From positions 186,001 through 250,000 of the forward strand of contig NZ_JAUSTJ010000003.1 in the NCBI RefSeq assembly GCF_030812785.1: a DNA stretch of 64,000 nucleotides, read 5' to 3'. Shown here piece by piece: positions 36,681 through 45,265 of the stretch. Each line of letters opens with the position of its first letter. The stretch's first letter is position 1. The position numbers were made by a program, and so were the translations under genes. The notes beneath the pieces were generated by a model. That model had not been told where the DNA came from. It made no database searches and saw nothing but the letters and a program-made list of their open reading frames with translations. This stretch comes from Sphingomonas kyeonggiensis (lineage in GTDB: Bacteria > Pseudomonadota > Alphaproteobacteria > Sphingomonadales > Sphingomonadaceae).

Positions 36681-37154
36681 TCACCCGAACTGGTTAAAAA
36701 TCGGTTCGCGAAGCACGAGAAGCGCGGCGATTGCGATCGCCACCCCATAAGGGATTTCCACAGGATCCCCCGTTTTCGCCCGCCATTTGCGCTCGATCAC
36801 CATGATGAGCGTGAGCACGCCGCCGATCAGCGACATCAGCACCAGCATCCAGACCAGCGGCTGCACCGGCAGCCACAGGGCGAGCGCGCCGATCATCTTC
36901 ACGTCGCCGCCGCCCATCTGCCCCAGCGCGAAGGCGCCGACGAAGAAGGCGAAGACGAGCGCGGCCACGCCGGCCTGCAGCGCGACATCCGGCCACAGCG
37001 CCAGCCCGTGCGCCCACCACCAGAGCGGCGCCATCAGGGCGATGGCGGCATTCTTCCAGTTGGCGATCTCACGGGTGCGCGCGTCCTGGATGCCCGCCGA
37101 AACGAGCAGCAGCGCGAGCGCAACGAGCAGCAAAGTGATGAACAGCTCCCCCAT
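36681..37154 (-). CDS. cpaA: Tad prepilin peptidase CpaA/TadV
   Basis: Type IV leader peptidase family A24 protein of 157 residues with about five transmembrane helices. The two catalytic aspartates are visible in GIQDARTREI and in GQMGGGDVKMIGAL. It would process and possibly methylate the Flp prepilin. It is the first gene of the visible cluster, 61 bases before cpaB, and its upstream neighbour is a divergent hydrolase, so no pilin gene precedes it. Confidence 0.92.
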   Translation of the reverse strand: MGELFITLLLVALALLLVSAGIQDARTREIANWKNAAIALMAPLWWWAHGLALWPDVALQAGVAALVFAFFVGAFALGQMGGGDVKMIGALALWLPVQPLVWMLVLMSLIGGVLTLIMVIERKWRAKTGDPVEIPYGVAIAIAALLVLREPIFNQFG

Positions 37155-37203
37155 GGAGCCAAAGTCCTAGACGGGACGGCTTATCAAAACGTAACCAAGG
37201 GAC

Positions 37204-38148
37204 ATGCGTGAAAACCCGGATATCCGCCGTTCCATCCCCGCCGGGGCCAAGGTCCACTATTGGGGCACCCCGGACGGCTGGCATTTGCGCGCCTTTGCCT
37301 GGCCGGCCGAGACCGCGACTCCGCGCGGCTCGATCCTGTTCCAGGGCGGGCGCGGCGACATTTTCGAGAAGTATCTCGAGGCGTTCCATCACTGGCACGA
37401 GCAGGGCTGGACGATCACTTCGTTCGACTGGCGCGGCCAAGGCGGCTCGGGCCGGCTGACCTCGCGCGCCCACTGCGGCGACATCGACAGCTTCGACACG
37501 TTCATCGCCGATCTGCGCGCCTTCTATGCCGAATGGGAGGCGGCGACTCCGGGGCCGCACGTGGTGATGGGCCATTCGATGGGCGGCCACCTGATCCTGC
37601 GCGGGCTGGTCGAGGGCGCGATCCGCCCCGATGCCGCGGTGATCGTCGCCCCGATGCTCGGCGTGAAGAGCGCGCTCGGCCCCTTTGCCGAGCGGGCCGC
37701 GCGCATCCTGGGCGGGGTGGGGGACAGCACCCGCCCGGCCTGGAAGAGCAACGAGAAGCCCTACACCACCGAGACCCGCGCCAACCTCCTCACCCATGAC
37801 CAGGATCGCTATTCGGACGAGATCTGGTGGCAGCAGCACAATCCGGACATCGTCACCGGCCCCCCCAGCTGGCGCTGGCTGATCCAGGCGTTCAAGTCGA
37901 TGCGCGAGCTGGCCGGCAATCCGAAGCTCCGCAAGATGCCGGTGCCGCTGCTTGCCGTGGTCGCCAAGGCGGACGGGCTGGTCGATGCCAAGGCGGCGCT
38001 GAAGATCGTTCCGAAGCTACCCGACGCCCGCATCGTCAGCTTCGGCAAGGAAAGCGCGCACGAGATTCTGCGCGAGGGCGACAAGGTGCGCAATCGTGCG
38101 ATCGGCGAGATCGACCTGTTCCTCGCCGCGCGCGCCCAGCGCCGCTGA
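37204..38148 (+). CDS. Alpha/beta hydrolase (lysophospholipase/monoacylglycerol-lipase-like)
   Basis: Serine hydrolase of 314 residues of the hydrolase_4 type. It has the motif VMGHSMGGHL (Ser125 nucleophile), FDWRGQGGSG ahead of it, the acid in VVAKADGLVD, and His in GKESAHEIL. There is no signal peptide, so it is cytoplasmic. The next gene overlaps its stop by one base (TGATG), indicating an operon with the FAD oxidoreductase. The ester substrate cannot be determined. Confidence 0.87.
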   Translation: MRENPDIRRSIPAGAKVHYWGTPDGWHLRAFAWPAETATPRGSILFQGGRGDIFEKYLEAFHHWHEQGWTITSFDWRGQGGSGRLTSRAHCGDIDSFDTFIADLRAFYAEWEAATPGPHVVMGHSMGGHLILRGLVEGAIRPDAAVIVAPMLGVKSALGPFAERAARILGGVGDSTRPAWKSNEKPYTTETRANLLTHDQDRYSDEIWWQQHNPDIVTGPPSWRWLIQAFKSMRELAGNPKLRKMPVPLLAVVAKADGLVDAKAALKIVPKLPDARIVSFGKESAHEILREGDKVRNRAIGEIDLFLAARAQRR

Positions 38149-39227
38149 TGCGTTACGACGTGGCGATTGTCGGTGCCGGCATCGCCGGCGCCAGCCTCGC
38201 GGCCGAGATCGCGCCGCACGCTCGGGTGTTGTTGCTCGAGGGCGAGGACCGGCCCGGCTATCATGCCACCGGGCGCTCGGCCGCCTTCTGGTCCGAAAGC
38301 TATGGCGGCCCGGCGATCCAGCCGCTCACCACCGCCTCGGGGCCGATGCTGCGCCCCTATCTGGAGCCGATGGGCTCGGTCCATATCGGCCGCGCCGACG
38401 AGGCCGGGGCGATCGACGCGTTTCTCGCCGAGTTCGAGGGGACGGGTGTCGAACTGCGCCGGGTCGATCCCCAGGCGATGATCCCCGGCCTGCGCCCCGA
38501 ATGGACGCTCGGCGTGCTCGAGCCGAGCTGCGAATATATCGATGTCGGCGGCCTGCACGGCGACCAGCTCGCTGTGGCGAAGCGGGGCGGGGCCGAGCTG
38601 GTCACCGGCGCCGGCGTCCTCGCCGCCCGGCGCGAGAACGGCGCCTGGAAGATCGAGACGCGGGCGGGATCGTTCGAGGCCGACGTCCTGGTCGATGCCG
38701 CCGGCGCCTGGGCCGATCCGGTGGCGGAGATGGCCGGCGTGCGGCCGCTCGGCATCCGGCCCTATCGCCGCACGATAATGCAGCTCAAGACCGATCCCGC
38801 GCCGGCGCCGGGCAGCCCGATGGTCGCGCATATCGGCGGCAGCTTCTACTGGAAGCCCGAGGCCGGCGGCCGGGTGTGGCTCAGCCCGCATGACGAGATC
38901 GAGACGCCCCCCTGCGACGCCCAGCCCGAGGACATCGACGTCGCCACTGCGATCGACCGGTTCGAGCATGTCGTCGACTGGCGGGTCGAGAAGCTCGAGC
39001 ATAAATGGGCGGGCCTGCGCACCTTCGCCCCCGATCGCCTGCCGGTCTATGGCTTCGACCCGCACGCGCCCGGCTTCTTCTGGTGCGCCGGCCAGGGCGG
39101 CTTCGGCATCCAGACCGCTCCGGCGGCGGCGAAGCTCGCGGCGGCGCTGCTGCATGTTGCGCCTGATCCTGTAGTGGCGGGCATCGACCCGGCGCGATAT
39201 GCTCCGGAGCGCTTCAACCGGGGGTGA
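38148..39227 (+). CDS. FAD-dependent oxidoreductase, DAO family (D-arginine dehydrogenase-like)
   Basis: Flavoprotein of 359 residues with the N-terminal FAD-binding motif DVAIVGAGIAGASLAAEIA. DRPGYHATGRSAAFW matches the DauA (D-arginine dehydrogenase) branch of the DAO family, and the C-terminus GFFWCAGQGGFGIQTAPA is the second FAD contact. It probably oxidises an amino acid or amine; the substrate is inferred only from family likeness. It is translationally coupled to the hydrolase upstream and to the secreted protein downstream. Confidence 0.82.
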   Translation: MRYDVAIVGAGIAGASLAAEIAPHARVLLLEGEDRPGYHATGRSAAFWSESYGGPAIQPLTTASGPMLRPYLEPMGSVHIGRADEAGAIDAFLAEFEGTGVELRRVDPQAMIPGLRPEWTLGVLEPSCEYIDVGGLHGDQLAVAKRGGAELVTGAGVLAARRENGAWKIETRAGSFEADVLVDAAGAWADPVAEMAGVRPLGIRPYRRTIMQLKTDPAPAPGSPMVAHIGGSFYWKPEAGGRVWLSPHDEIETPPCDAQPEDIDVATAIDRFEHVVDWRVEKLEHKWAGLRTFAPDRLPVYGFDPHAPGFFWCAGQGGFGIQTAPAAAKLAAALLHVAPDPVVAGIDPARYAPERFNRG

Positions 39228-39232
39228 TGCCG

Positions 39233-39955
39233 ATGCGTAGGCTGGGGTTCGCTGTTCTCGCAATGCTCCTGCCGGCAGTGGCGCAGGCCCAGCAGCCCGA
39301 CGATTATCAAACGCTCAAGCAGCGCGTCACCGATATCGCCTTCGATCCCGACAGCTTCTTCGGCGAGCAGGGCCGGTATTTCCGGATCGCGACGATCCGC
39401 TACCGCGGCGACGACTGGGCCTTTCCCGTCTACGCCATCGCCATTTCCAATGGCTGCGTCCTTGGCCGCGCGCCGGGATGCGAGGCGCGGCGCATCGCGC
39501 GGATGGTGCGCGGGACCGAGGCAAAGCCGCCCGAGCGGCCGCGCTGGCGCGGTTCGGCGCTGATCGGTCGGTTGGGCAAGCTCGGCCCGCTTGACCGCCC
39601 CGGGCTCGCCAGGGCGCTCGATGCCAATGTCGACTGGCTGGAGGCCGATCTCGACCAATGCGCCGGCGCGCGGGCTGCGCTGTCGCAGGCGGGGGAAGCG
39701 CGCTGGATCGCACCCGAGCTGCTGGCATCCAAGCCGAGCGACGATATCGGCATCGTGCTGCACGCCGATACGATCCGGGTGGAATTTGCCGGTTTCCTGC
39801 GCAGCGCGGTCTATGACAGCTACATTGCCAAGGGCACGCCGACGGCCTGGGCCGATGGCTTCGCCAAGGCGATCGAGCCCTGCTGGAAACCCTCCGCCGC
39901 GCCGCGTCCCTGGCATGCCGCACCGGGTGCCAAGCCCGCTCCCTCGGGCGGTTGA
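39233..39955 (+). CDS. Secreted protein of unknown function
   Basis: The 240-residue product has a signal peptide (MRRLGFAVLAMLLPAVAQA). The mature part includes Cys residues in NGCVLGRAPGCEARRI and near the C-terminus (EPCWKP), and lacks any family motif I recognise. Possible starts overlap the preceding stop; the ATG chosen has GGGGG 8 bases before it. It is the third gene of the hydrolase-oxidoreductase unit. Confidence 0.6.
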   Translation: MRRLGFAVLAMLLPAVAQAQQPDDYQTLKQRVTDIAFDPDSFFGEQGRYFRIATIRYRGDDWAFPVYAIAISNGCVLGRAPGCEARRIARMVRGTEAKPPERPRWRGSALIGRLGKLGPLDRPGLARALDANVDWLEADLDQCAGARAALSQAGEARWIAPELLASKPSDDIGIVLHADTIRVEFAGFLRSAVYDSYIAKGTPTAWADGFAKAIEPCWKPSAAPRPWHAAPGAKPAPSGG

Positions 39956-40158
39956 GCGCGGAGGCCGCCCTGGGCTGGCTCGGCCCGGTCGGATCGCTCG
40001 GGGGAACAATCTTCCGCAGAATCGGCTCGCCGCTGATCGTTGAAGCCGAAACGATTGCCGCGCGCGACGAACGCCTTGCTTCAGGTTAAGCGAGTGCTTC
40101 AATCCGCAGCGGAATCGTCCTAACCTTTCGGCTCCGGAACGGAAGAGGAGCTGGGTTC

Positions 40159-40332
40159 ATGGCACACAAGTTCGTGATCGAGCAGAACAAGGCCGGCGAG
40201 TATGTCGCCAAGTTCAAGTACAATGCCGAAGTGATCTTCTGGACCGAGGGCTATTCGAGCAAGGCGAGCGCGAAGAACGCGATCGAGTCGATCCTGAAGA
40301 ACGGCCCCACGGCACCTGTCGAGGAGGGCTGA
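40159..40332 (+). CDS. YegP-like DUF1508 small protein
   Basis: A 57-residue protein starting MAHKFVIEQNKAGEYVAKFK and containing EGYSSKASAKNAIESILKNG. This is the single-copy DUF1508/YegP repeat, a beta-beta-alpha unit that usually dimerises. GGAAGAGGAG precedes the ATG. Its stop is 15 bases from the convergent gene end. The biological role of the family is unknown. Confidence 0.85.
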   Translation: MAHKFVIEQNKAGEYVAKFKYNAEVIFWTEGYSSKASAKNAIESILKNGPTAPVEEG

Positions 40333-40347
40333 GGGCTCCGGGCGCCG

Positions 40348-40848
40348 CTATTTGGCGCCTTTGCACCCTTCGACGAACTGCGTGGCGAGCGCCCGGTCTT
40401 GGTCGCTCATCGCAACGGCGGTCGTGTGGCCGGTGGTGAACAGCGAAACGAGCTGGGCGCGGCCCAGGCGTTTCAGCTGCTTGTCGTTCTTTGCGATGTG
40501 GATCGTCATGTCCCAGCCCTTGGCGGGGTTGGCCACCGCCGTGGCGGGGCGCAGGTCCGGTGTGCCGTCGCCGCCATAGAGCGCCATGAGCGCGGCGCCC
40601 TGCGTCATCTTCGCGCCGGGGCCGTCGCCGACCTTCGTCCCTGTCTGCAGGTCCAGCAACTGGGTCACGCCGAACTGCGTGATCTTCACATCCTCCGCGC
40701 CGCATTCGAAGAGATATTGCGCGCCGTACGTCAACTGCAGCCCATGCTCAGGCGTTGCCGCGATCAGATGCCATCCCTCCTCCTGGGCCGCCGCCGGCTG
40801 GGCGAGCGACAGGTAGAGCCCCAACATCGCGACGATCGGCAGCTTCAT
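40348..40848 (-). CDS. Secreted hypothetical protein
   Basis: The 166-residue product has a clear signal peptide (MKLPIVAMLGLYLSLAQPAAA|Q). The mature part has a Cys near the start of the fold (LFECGAEDV) and another at the C-terminus (FVEGCKGAK), which may pair. I do not recognise the family. In-frame upstream codons would add 52 basic residues before the signal and were rejected. Confidence 0.6.
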   Translation of the reverse strand: MKLPIVAMLGLYLSLAQPAAAQEEGWHLIAATPEHGLQLTYGAQYLFECGAEDVKITQFGVTQLLDLQTGTKVGDGPGAKMTQGAALMALYGGDGTPDLRPATAVANPAKGWDMTIHIAKNDKQLKRLGRAQLVSLFTTGHTTAVAMSDQDRALATQFVEGCKGAK

Positions 40849-41190
40849 GGCAAATCCCCCGGCTTGTTCTTTCGGGCGACTGTCGGGCGCCAGCGATGGC
40901 AGATCAAGGGGGGGCTCGGTCCGAAGTGGCTCCGCATCCGACGCAGATCGGCTCCCCTGGCTTGCAATGTAGGATTTCGCCTGCTTGGCTTTCGCGGCCG
41001 GCATCGCAATCGACCGCTCTTTGATGTTGTTGGAAAGATAGGATCACGCCCACGCAAGCATGTTGCGGGATGCGTCGCGCTTGCGGGAACAGTGTCAATT
41101 TTGGCGCCGCGAGAAACGGCTTCTGGCGTGAACTTCGTGTACTTTGGCGAGCCGCCGGGGCGCGGGGTGTAGGAAACCCCGCGCGGTAGC
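40849..41190. other. Intergenic region (342 bp)
   Basis: It holds the upstream region of the secreted protein gene and the 3' flank of manD. A stem CGCGGGG/CCCCGCG lies at 41161-41183, eight bases after the manD stop, without a T run. No convincing small gene or repeat family member was seen here. Confidence 0.5.
41161..41183 (-). terminator. Stem-loop after manD
   Basis: CGCGGGG and CCCCGCG form a 7-bp stem with a 9-base loop directly downstream of the manD stop. There is no T tract on the minus strand, so it is a weak terminator candidate. Confidence 0.4.
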
Positions 41191-42402
41191 TCACCAGTTG
41201 AACATCGTCCCGTCCTCAAGCCGGTTCACCGGCAGATAGGCGCGCTTGTATTCGTATTTCGCCGCCAGCACCTCGTCGATGTCGACGCCCAGGCCCGGCT
41301 TGTCGCCCGGGTGCATCAGCCCCTGGTTGAAGCTGTAGGCGTGCGGGAACACCGCGTCGGTCTCCTCCGAATGCCGCATATATTCCTGGATGCCGAAATT
41401 GGGCACCGAAAGCCCGAAATGCAGCGCCGCGGCCATGCACACCGGCGACAGGTCGGTCGCGCCGTGGCAGCCGGTCCGCACCTGGTAGAGGTCGGCCAGC
41501 GCGGCCACCCGGCGCAGATGGGTGATGCCGCCGGCATGCACCACGGTCGCGCGGATATAGTCGATCAGCTGCTCCTCGATCAGCTGCTTGGCATCCCAGA
41601 TCGAGTTGAAGATCTCGCCCACCGCCAGCGGCGTGGTGGTGTGCTGGCGGATCAACCGGAAGCCTGCCTGGTTCTCGGCCGGCGTGGTGTCCTCGAGCCA
41701 GAACAGGCGATACGGCTCCAGGTCCTTGCCCAGCCGCCCGGCCTCGATCGGGGTGAGGCGGTGGTGGACGTCGTGGAGCAGGTGGATGTCCCAGCCCAGC
41801 GAGTCGCGCGCCTTCTGGAACAGCTCCGGCACGAAGCGCATGTACTTCGACGTGCTCCACTGCGATTCCTCGGGCAGCGATCCCTTGGCCGGCTCGTAAT
41901 AGAAGCGCTCGCCGGACACGCCGTACGTCGTCTCCATGCCCGGCACGCCCGATTGCAGGCGCACCGCCTTGTAGCCCTGCTCGAGATATTCGTGGGCGCG
42001 CTCGATCGTTTCGGCGGTATCGCTACCATTGGCATGGCCATAAACCATGCAGCCTTCGCGCGCCGCGCCCCCCAGCAGCTGGTAGACGGGCATGTTGGCC
42101 AGCTTGCCCTTGATGTCCCAGAGCGCCATGTCGACCGCGGCGATCGCCGTCATCGTCACCGGGCCGCGCCGCCAGTACGCGCCCTTGTAGAGATATTGCC
42201 AGATATCCTCGATGCTGTGCGCATCGCGGCCGATAAGGCACGGGATCACGTGGTCCGTAAGGTAGCTCGCCACCGCCAGCTCGCGTCCGTTGAGCGTCGC
42301 GTCGCCAAGGCCATATACGCCCTCGTCGGTCTCGATCTTCAGCGTTACGAAGTTGCGGCCGGGGCGCGTCACGATGACGCGGGCGGCAGTGATACGTGGC
42401 AA
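41191..42402 (-). CDS. manD: D-mannonate dehydratase (enolase superfamily)
   Basis: Dehydrates D-mannonate to 2-keto-3-deoxy-D-gluconate, the step that brings glucuronate into the Entner-Doudoroff pool. The 403-residue protein has the ManD residues at +1 to those known for the Novosphingobium enzyme: Arg148 and Tyr160 (acid/base), Asp211 and His213 in LLHDVHHR, Glu237 in FWLEDTTP and Glu263 in AVGEIFNS as metal ligands. The start is TTG: AGGGG lies 8 bases before it and no in-frame ATG gives the conserved N-terminus PRITAARVIVT. It is divergent from a GntR-family regulator. Confidence 0.94.
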   Translation of the reverse strand: MPRITAARVIVTRPGRNFVTLKIETDEGVYGLGDATLNGRELAVASYLTDHVIPCLIGRDAHSIEDIWQYLYKGAYWRRGPVTMTAIAAVDMALWDIKGKLANMPVYQLLGGAAREGCMVYGHANGSDTAETIERAHEYLEQGYKAVRLQSGVPGMETTYGVSGERFYYEPAKGSLPEESQWSTSKYMRFVPELFQKARDSLGWDIHLLHDVHHRLTPIEAGRLGKDLEPYRLFWLEDTTPAENQAGFRLIRQHTTTPLAVGEIFNSIWDAKQLIEEQLIDYIRATVVHAGGITHLRRVAALADLYQVRTGCHGATDLSPVCMAAALHFGLSVPNFGIQEYMRHSEETDAVFPHAYSFNQGLMHPGDKPGLGVDIDEVLAAKYEYKRAYLPVNRLEDGTMFNW

Positions 42403-42419
42403 AACAACATCCCCTGGAA

Positions 42420-42435
42420 GTGGTCAGGCCAATAT
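42420..42435 (-). promoter_or_regulatory. Uronate-locus operator candidate, site 1 (manD promoter)
   Basis: On the minus strand it reads ATTGGCCTGACCA with the same flanking bases as the other three sites (14 of 16 match sites 3 and 4). TGG-N5-CCA half-sites fit a GntR/FadR-type dimer. It lies between a TTGACA box and the manD ribosome site. Confidence 0.65.
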
Positions 42436-42489
42436 CGACTTGTATGACCTATCGTGTCAACCTACGAGACTGTGTATGACGAGGATGCA

Positions 42490-43260
42490 ATGAAGATTAC
42501 CGGCAACAAGCTCTACCAGCGCGTAGCCGCCTCGATCACCGAGGCGATCGAGGCCGGGCGCTGGTCGCCGGGCTCCCGCCTTCCCGGCGAGCGCGACCTC
42601 GCCGAGGAGTACAAGGTCAGCCGGCCGACGATCCGCGAGGCGATGATCGCGCTCGAGATGAAGGGCTGGATCGAGGCGCGTCACGGCTCGGGCCTCTATG
42701 TCACCAAGCGCGATCATGGCAGCGGCGAGCGCGCCGATGCGCTCAATTTCGACGTCGGCGCCTTCGACCTGACCGAGGCGCGCATCCTGTTCGAGGGCGA
42801 GGCGGTTGCCCTGGCCGCGGTCTCGATCACCGACGAGCAGCTCGCCGAGCTGGATGCGCTGCTGGAAGAGATGGCGGCCGACGACTCGAACGAGCCGTCG
42901 GTGATGGACGCCGATCACCGCTTCCACCTCGCCATCGCCAATGCCACCGGCAATGCGGCGATCCGCAGCGTCGTCGACTATCTCTGGGACCTGCGGGTCA
43001 ACTCGCCGCTCGCCGCCAACATGTTCGCCCGCGCCAAGCGCGGTGGCATCACGCCGCGGGTCGAGGAGCATCGTCCGATCCTCGATGCATTGAAGGCGCA
43101 TGACCCGCATGCCGCGCGCAACGCGATGCGCCGCCATCTGCGCGGCGTGGTCGACGATCTGCTCGAGGCCACCGAGCTCGAGGCGATGCAGCGCGCGCGC
43201 AACGAGATCGAGACGCGCCGCGACAGTGTCGCCCGGCGCCTCAAGATCGGGTCGGCCTGA
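42490..43260 (+). CDS. GntR-family (FadR subfamily) regulator, probable uronate-locus regulator
   Basis: The 256-residue protein has an N-terminal winged helix (GSRLPGERDLAEEYKVSRPTIREAMIALE, residues about 25-55) and a C-terminal FCD ligand domain with the metal-ligand pattern DADHRFHLAIANATGN and EEHRPIL. This is the UxuR/ExuR type that responds to uronates or aldonates. GAGG five bases before the ATG supports this start; a GTG 36 bases upstream is in frame. Two copies of TGTATGAC, 32 bases apart, lie just upstream. Its place beside manD makes it the natural regulator of the locus, by inference. Confidence 0.85.
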   Translation: MKITGNKLYQRVAASITEAIEAGRWSPGSRLPGERDLAEEYKVSRPTIREAMIALEMKGWIEARHGSGLYVTKRDHGSGERADALNFDVGAFDLTEARILFEGEAVALAAVSITDEQLAELDALLEEMAADDSNEPSVMDADHRFHLAIANATGNAAIRSVVDYLWDLRVNSPLAANMFARAKRGGITPRVEEHRPILDALKAHDPHAARNAMRRHLRGVVDDLLEATELEAMQRARNEIETRRDSVARRLKIGSA

Positions 43261-43301
43261 TCGCGCGATCGGGTGGCTTGACACCGATTACCTTAATGTT
43301 G

Positions 43302-43317
43302 AGATTGGCCTGACCAA
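43302..43317 (+). promoter_or_regulatory. Uronate-locus operator candidate, site 2
   Basis: ATTGGCCTGACCA is identical to site 1 over 13 bases. It is 19 bases upstream of the start of the unassigned secreted protein and 26 bases after the first base of a TTGACA box at about 43279. Confidence 0.65.
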
Positions 43318-43336
43318 AAGGAGAGGCCAATTGAAC

Positions 43337-45208
43337 ATGCTGTCGCGTGCGCCGTTCGGCGCCGCCTGTCTCGCGTTGCTCGCTGCCCCGGCGGCGATGG
43401 CCCAGTCCGCGGCACCGGCGCCCCATGGCCCGGTCTATGAGACCGCTCCGCCGATGGACGCGACGATCGAGGGTCGGCTGATGCCCCAGCTCGCCGGGCT
43501 GCTCCACCAGCTGCTCCGCGAGAAGCGGGGCATGCGGCTGGACGGGGTGCCGGTGTTCGACAGCGGCGACAAGTTCCTCCCCGGCAAGATCGCCTCGGGT
43601 CTGAGCTATCTCCTGCTCGACACGCCGAAGGGCGATCCGAAGCTCGCCGAATATCTCGCCGGCTACCGCGACATCGCCGACCTGACGATCGACGATCCCA
43701 ACGACACCTGGGGCATCTATTACTACATCTCCGCCCTCCACGACCTGAAGCGGGCCGGCCTGCTCGACGAGGCGGTCAGCCCCACGACGCTCGCCAGGCT
43801 GCAGCAGAAGCTCGACTGGCGCCGCTTCGTCGATGCGAAGTCGCTCAGGCTGCTCCACGACCTGCCGAACAATTATTACGGCGTCGCCTTCAGCGTCGCC
43901 CGGCTGCGCTACCTGCTCGGCTGGGAGGACGAGGCGGCGTCGAAGGCGCTGCTCCAGCGGATGATCGACCATTATCGCAGCTATTCGGGGCAATATGGCT
44001 TTGCCGACGAGACCGATGGTCATGGCCGGTTCGATCGCTATTCGGTGCTGCTGATCGGCGAGATCGCCCAGCGCTTCATCGAGACCGGCATGACGCCGAC
44101 GCCGCAGGTCAAGGCCTGGCTGCGCAAATCGGCCGACCTGATGCTCCACCGCGCCACGCTCACCGGCGAGGGCTGGGAATATGGCCGCAGCATCGGCACC
44201 TATGGCGAGACCGCGTTCCTCGAGGTGCTCACCGCCGCAGCGAAGCTGGGCGTACTCGACAAGCGGGAGCGTGACATGGCCTATGCGCTCTCCAGCCGCA
44301 TCGCCGCGCGCTATGCCGATTTCTGGCTGAACCCGGCGATGGGGTCAGTGAACCTGTGGGACGGTGGCCGCCGCACCGATGGCTATCGCGGCAAGCACCG
44401 GATCCTGGGCGAGAATCTCAGCCTTGCCCGCCAATATATCTACACCAACGCGCTGTGGAACGGCCTCGGCTACAAGGGCGCCGCGCCGTCGCCGGGCTAT
44501 GCGGCCTGGCTCCGGACCTTGCCCGCCGCCCGCTTCACCTGGTTCGCACGCGGCGATCATGACCGCGCGCTGCTGACGCTCAGGGACGGCGATCACGTCA
44601 TCGGTCTGCCGATCATCAACGGCGCCGAGGATCAGCACATGCACAATCCCTATTTCCCGATCCCCTTCGCGGGCGGGATGCTCCAGGGATCGGCCGACGC
44701 GAGCTTCCCGCAGCTCACGCCGCGCTTCGCGCTGGCGGACGGCAGCGTGCTGATGCCGCTCGCCTGGTTCCGCGGCGTGACCTGGAAGCGTACGGGCAAT
44801 CGAACTGTCGTCGGCTGGCGGCAGGATGCAATGGACCGGATGGGCGGGAACGCGCCGGTCGCCGACAAGCGCCTCACCGTCACGACGCGCTACGCATTCG
44901 CGCCGGGCCGAATCACCCGCACCGACGTCTATCGTGCGGCCGTGCCGGTCGACCTGTCCGAGGTGACGATGGAGTTCGCCAGCTTCTCGGGCGACCCGCG
45001 CAGCACCGGGCCTGCGGCGGTGACGTTCGGGGCTGGGGAAGTCACGGGCTTCTCGGCGACCGGCTATGAAGGCTGCACGGTCGGCCCGGCGGCGGGCAAG
45101 GAATATCGCGCGCCGACCGGCGCCTTTGCCTCGCTGGTCCGCTGCCGGCTCGGCGCGCGACGGCTGGCGGCGCCGCTCACCTTGACCTGGACGCTTCGCT
45201 ACAAGTGA
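43337..45208 (+). CDS. Secreted (alpha/alpha)-toroid plus beta-sandwich protein, putative polysaccharide lyase of unassigned family
   Basis: The 623-residue product has a signal peptide (ending AAMA|QSAA). Residues about 60-370 are helical with repeating patterns (TWGIYYYISALHDLKRAGLLD, LLHDLPNNYYGVAF, DGHGRFDRYSVLLIGEIAQRF, EGWEYGRSIGTYGETAFLEV) as in alpha-toroid lyases. Residues about 400-620 are beta-rich. Conserved-looking Asn-Asn-Tyr-Tyr, His and Tyr residues could form a lyase centre. I cannot place it in a named PL or GH family. An in-frame TTG six bases upstream has better spacing to AGGAG and may be the real start. Its place in the uronate locus argues for a depolymerase. Confidence 0.65.
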   Translation: MLSRAPFGAACLALLAAPAAMAQSAAPAPHGPVYETAPPMDATIEGRLMPQLAGLLHQLLREKRGMRLDGVPVFDSGDKFLPGKIASGLSYLLLDTPKGDPKLAEYLAGYRDIADLTIDDPNDTWGIYYYISALHDLKRAGLLDEAVSPTTLARLQQKLDWRRFVDAKSLRLLHDLPNNYYGVAFSVARLRYLLGWEDEAASKALLQRMIDHYRSYSGQYGFADETDGHGRFDRYSVLLIGEIAQRFIETGMTPTPQVKAWLRKSADLMLHRATLTGEGWEYGRSIGTYGETAFLEVLTAAAKLGVLDKRERDMAYALSSRIAARYADFWLNPAMGSVNLWDGGRRTDGYRGKHRILGENLSLARQYIYTNALWNGLGYKGAAPSPGYAAWLRTLPAARFTWFARGDHDRALLTLRDGDHVIGLPIINGAEDQHMHNPYFPIPFAGGMLQGSADASFPQLTPRFALADGSVLMPLAWFRGVTWKRTGNRTVVGWRQDAMDRMGGNAPVADKRLTVTTRYAFAPGRITRTDVYRAAVPVDLSEVTMEFASFSGDPRSTGPAAVTFGAGEVTGFSATGYEGCTVGPAAGKEYRAPTGAFASLVRCRLGARRLAAPLTLTWTLRYK

Positions 45209-45249
45209 CAAACGTTACGATCATCGTGCACTGCGCCTAGTCAATTGGG

Positions 45250-45265
45250 TTGACACCGGTGCCAA
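45250..45265 (+). promoter_or_regulatory. LacI-type palindrome over the -35 box of the TonB receptor gene
   Basis: TTGACACCGGTGCCAA is a palindrome with a single mismatched pair and a central CG-rich core, as in LacI-family operators. It includes the TTGACA -35 box and runs directly into the site 3 motif. Confidence 0.6.

Noticed and set aside
40849..41190. Small frames in the gap before manD
   Set aside because: They lack ribosome sites and have biased Arg/Ser/Pro composition; no family resemblance.
43261..43336. Possible start of the unassigned secreted protein at 43100 inside the GntR gene
   Set aside because: That longer frame would overlap the regulator by 160 bases and place the signal peptide internally; the start after AGGAG gives a normal signal peptide.
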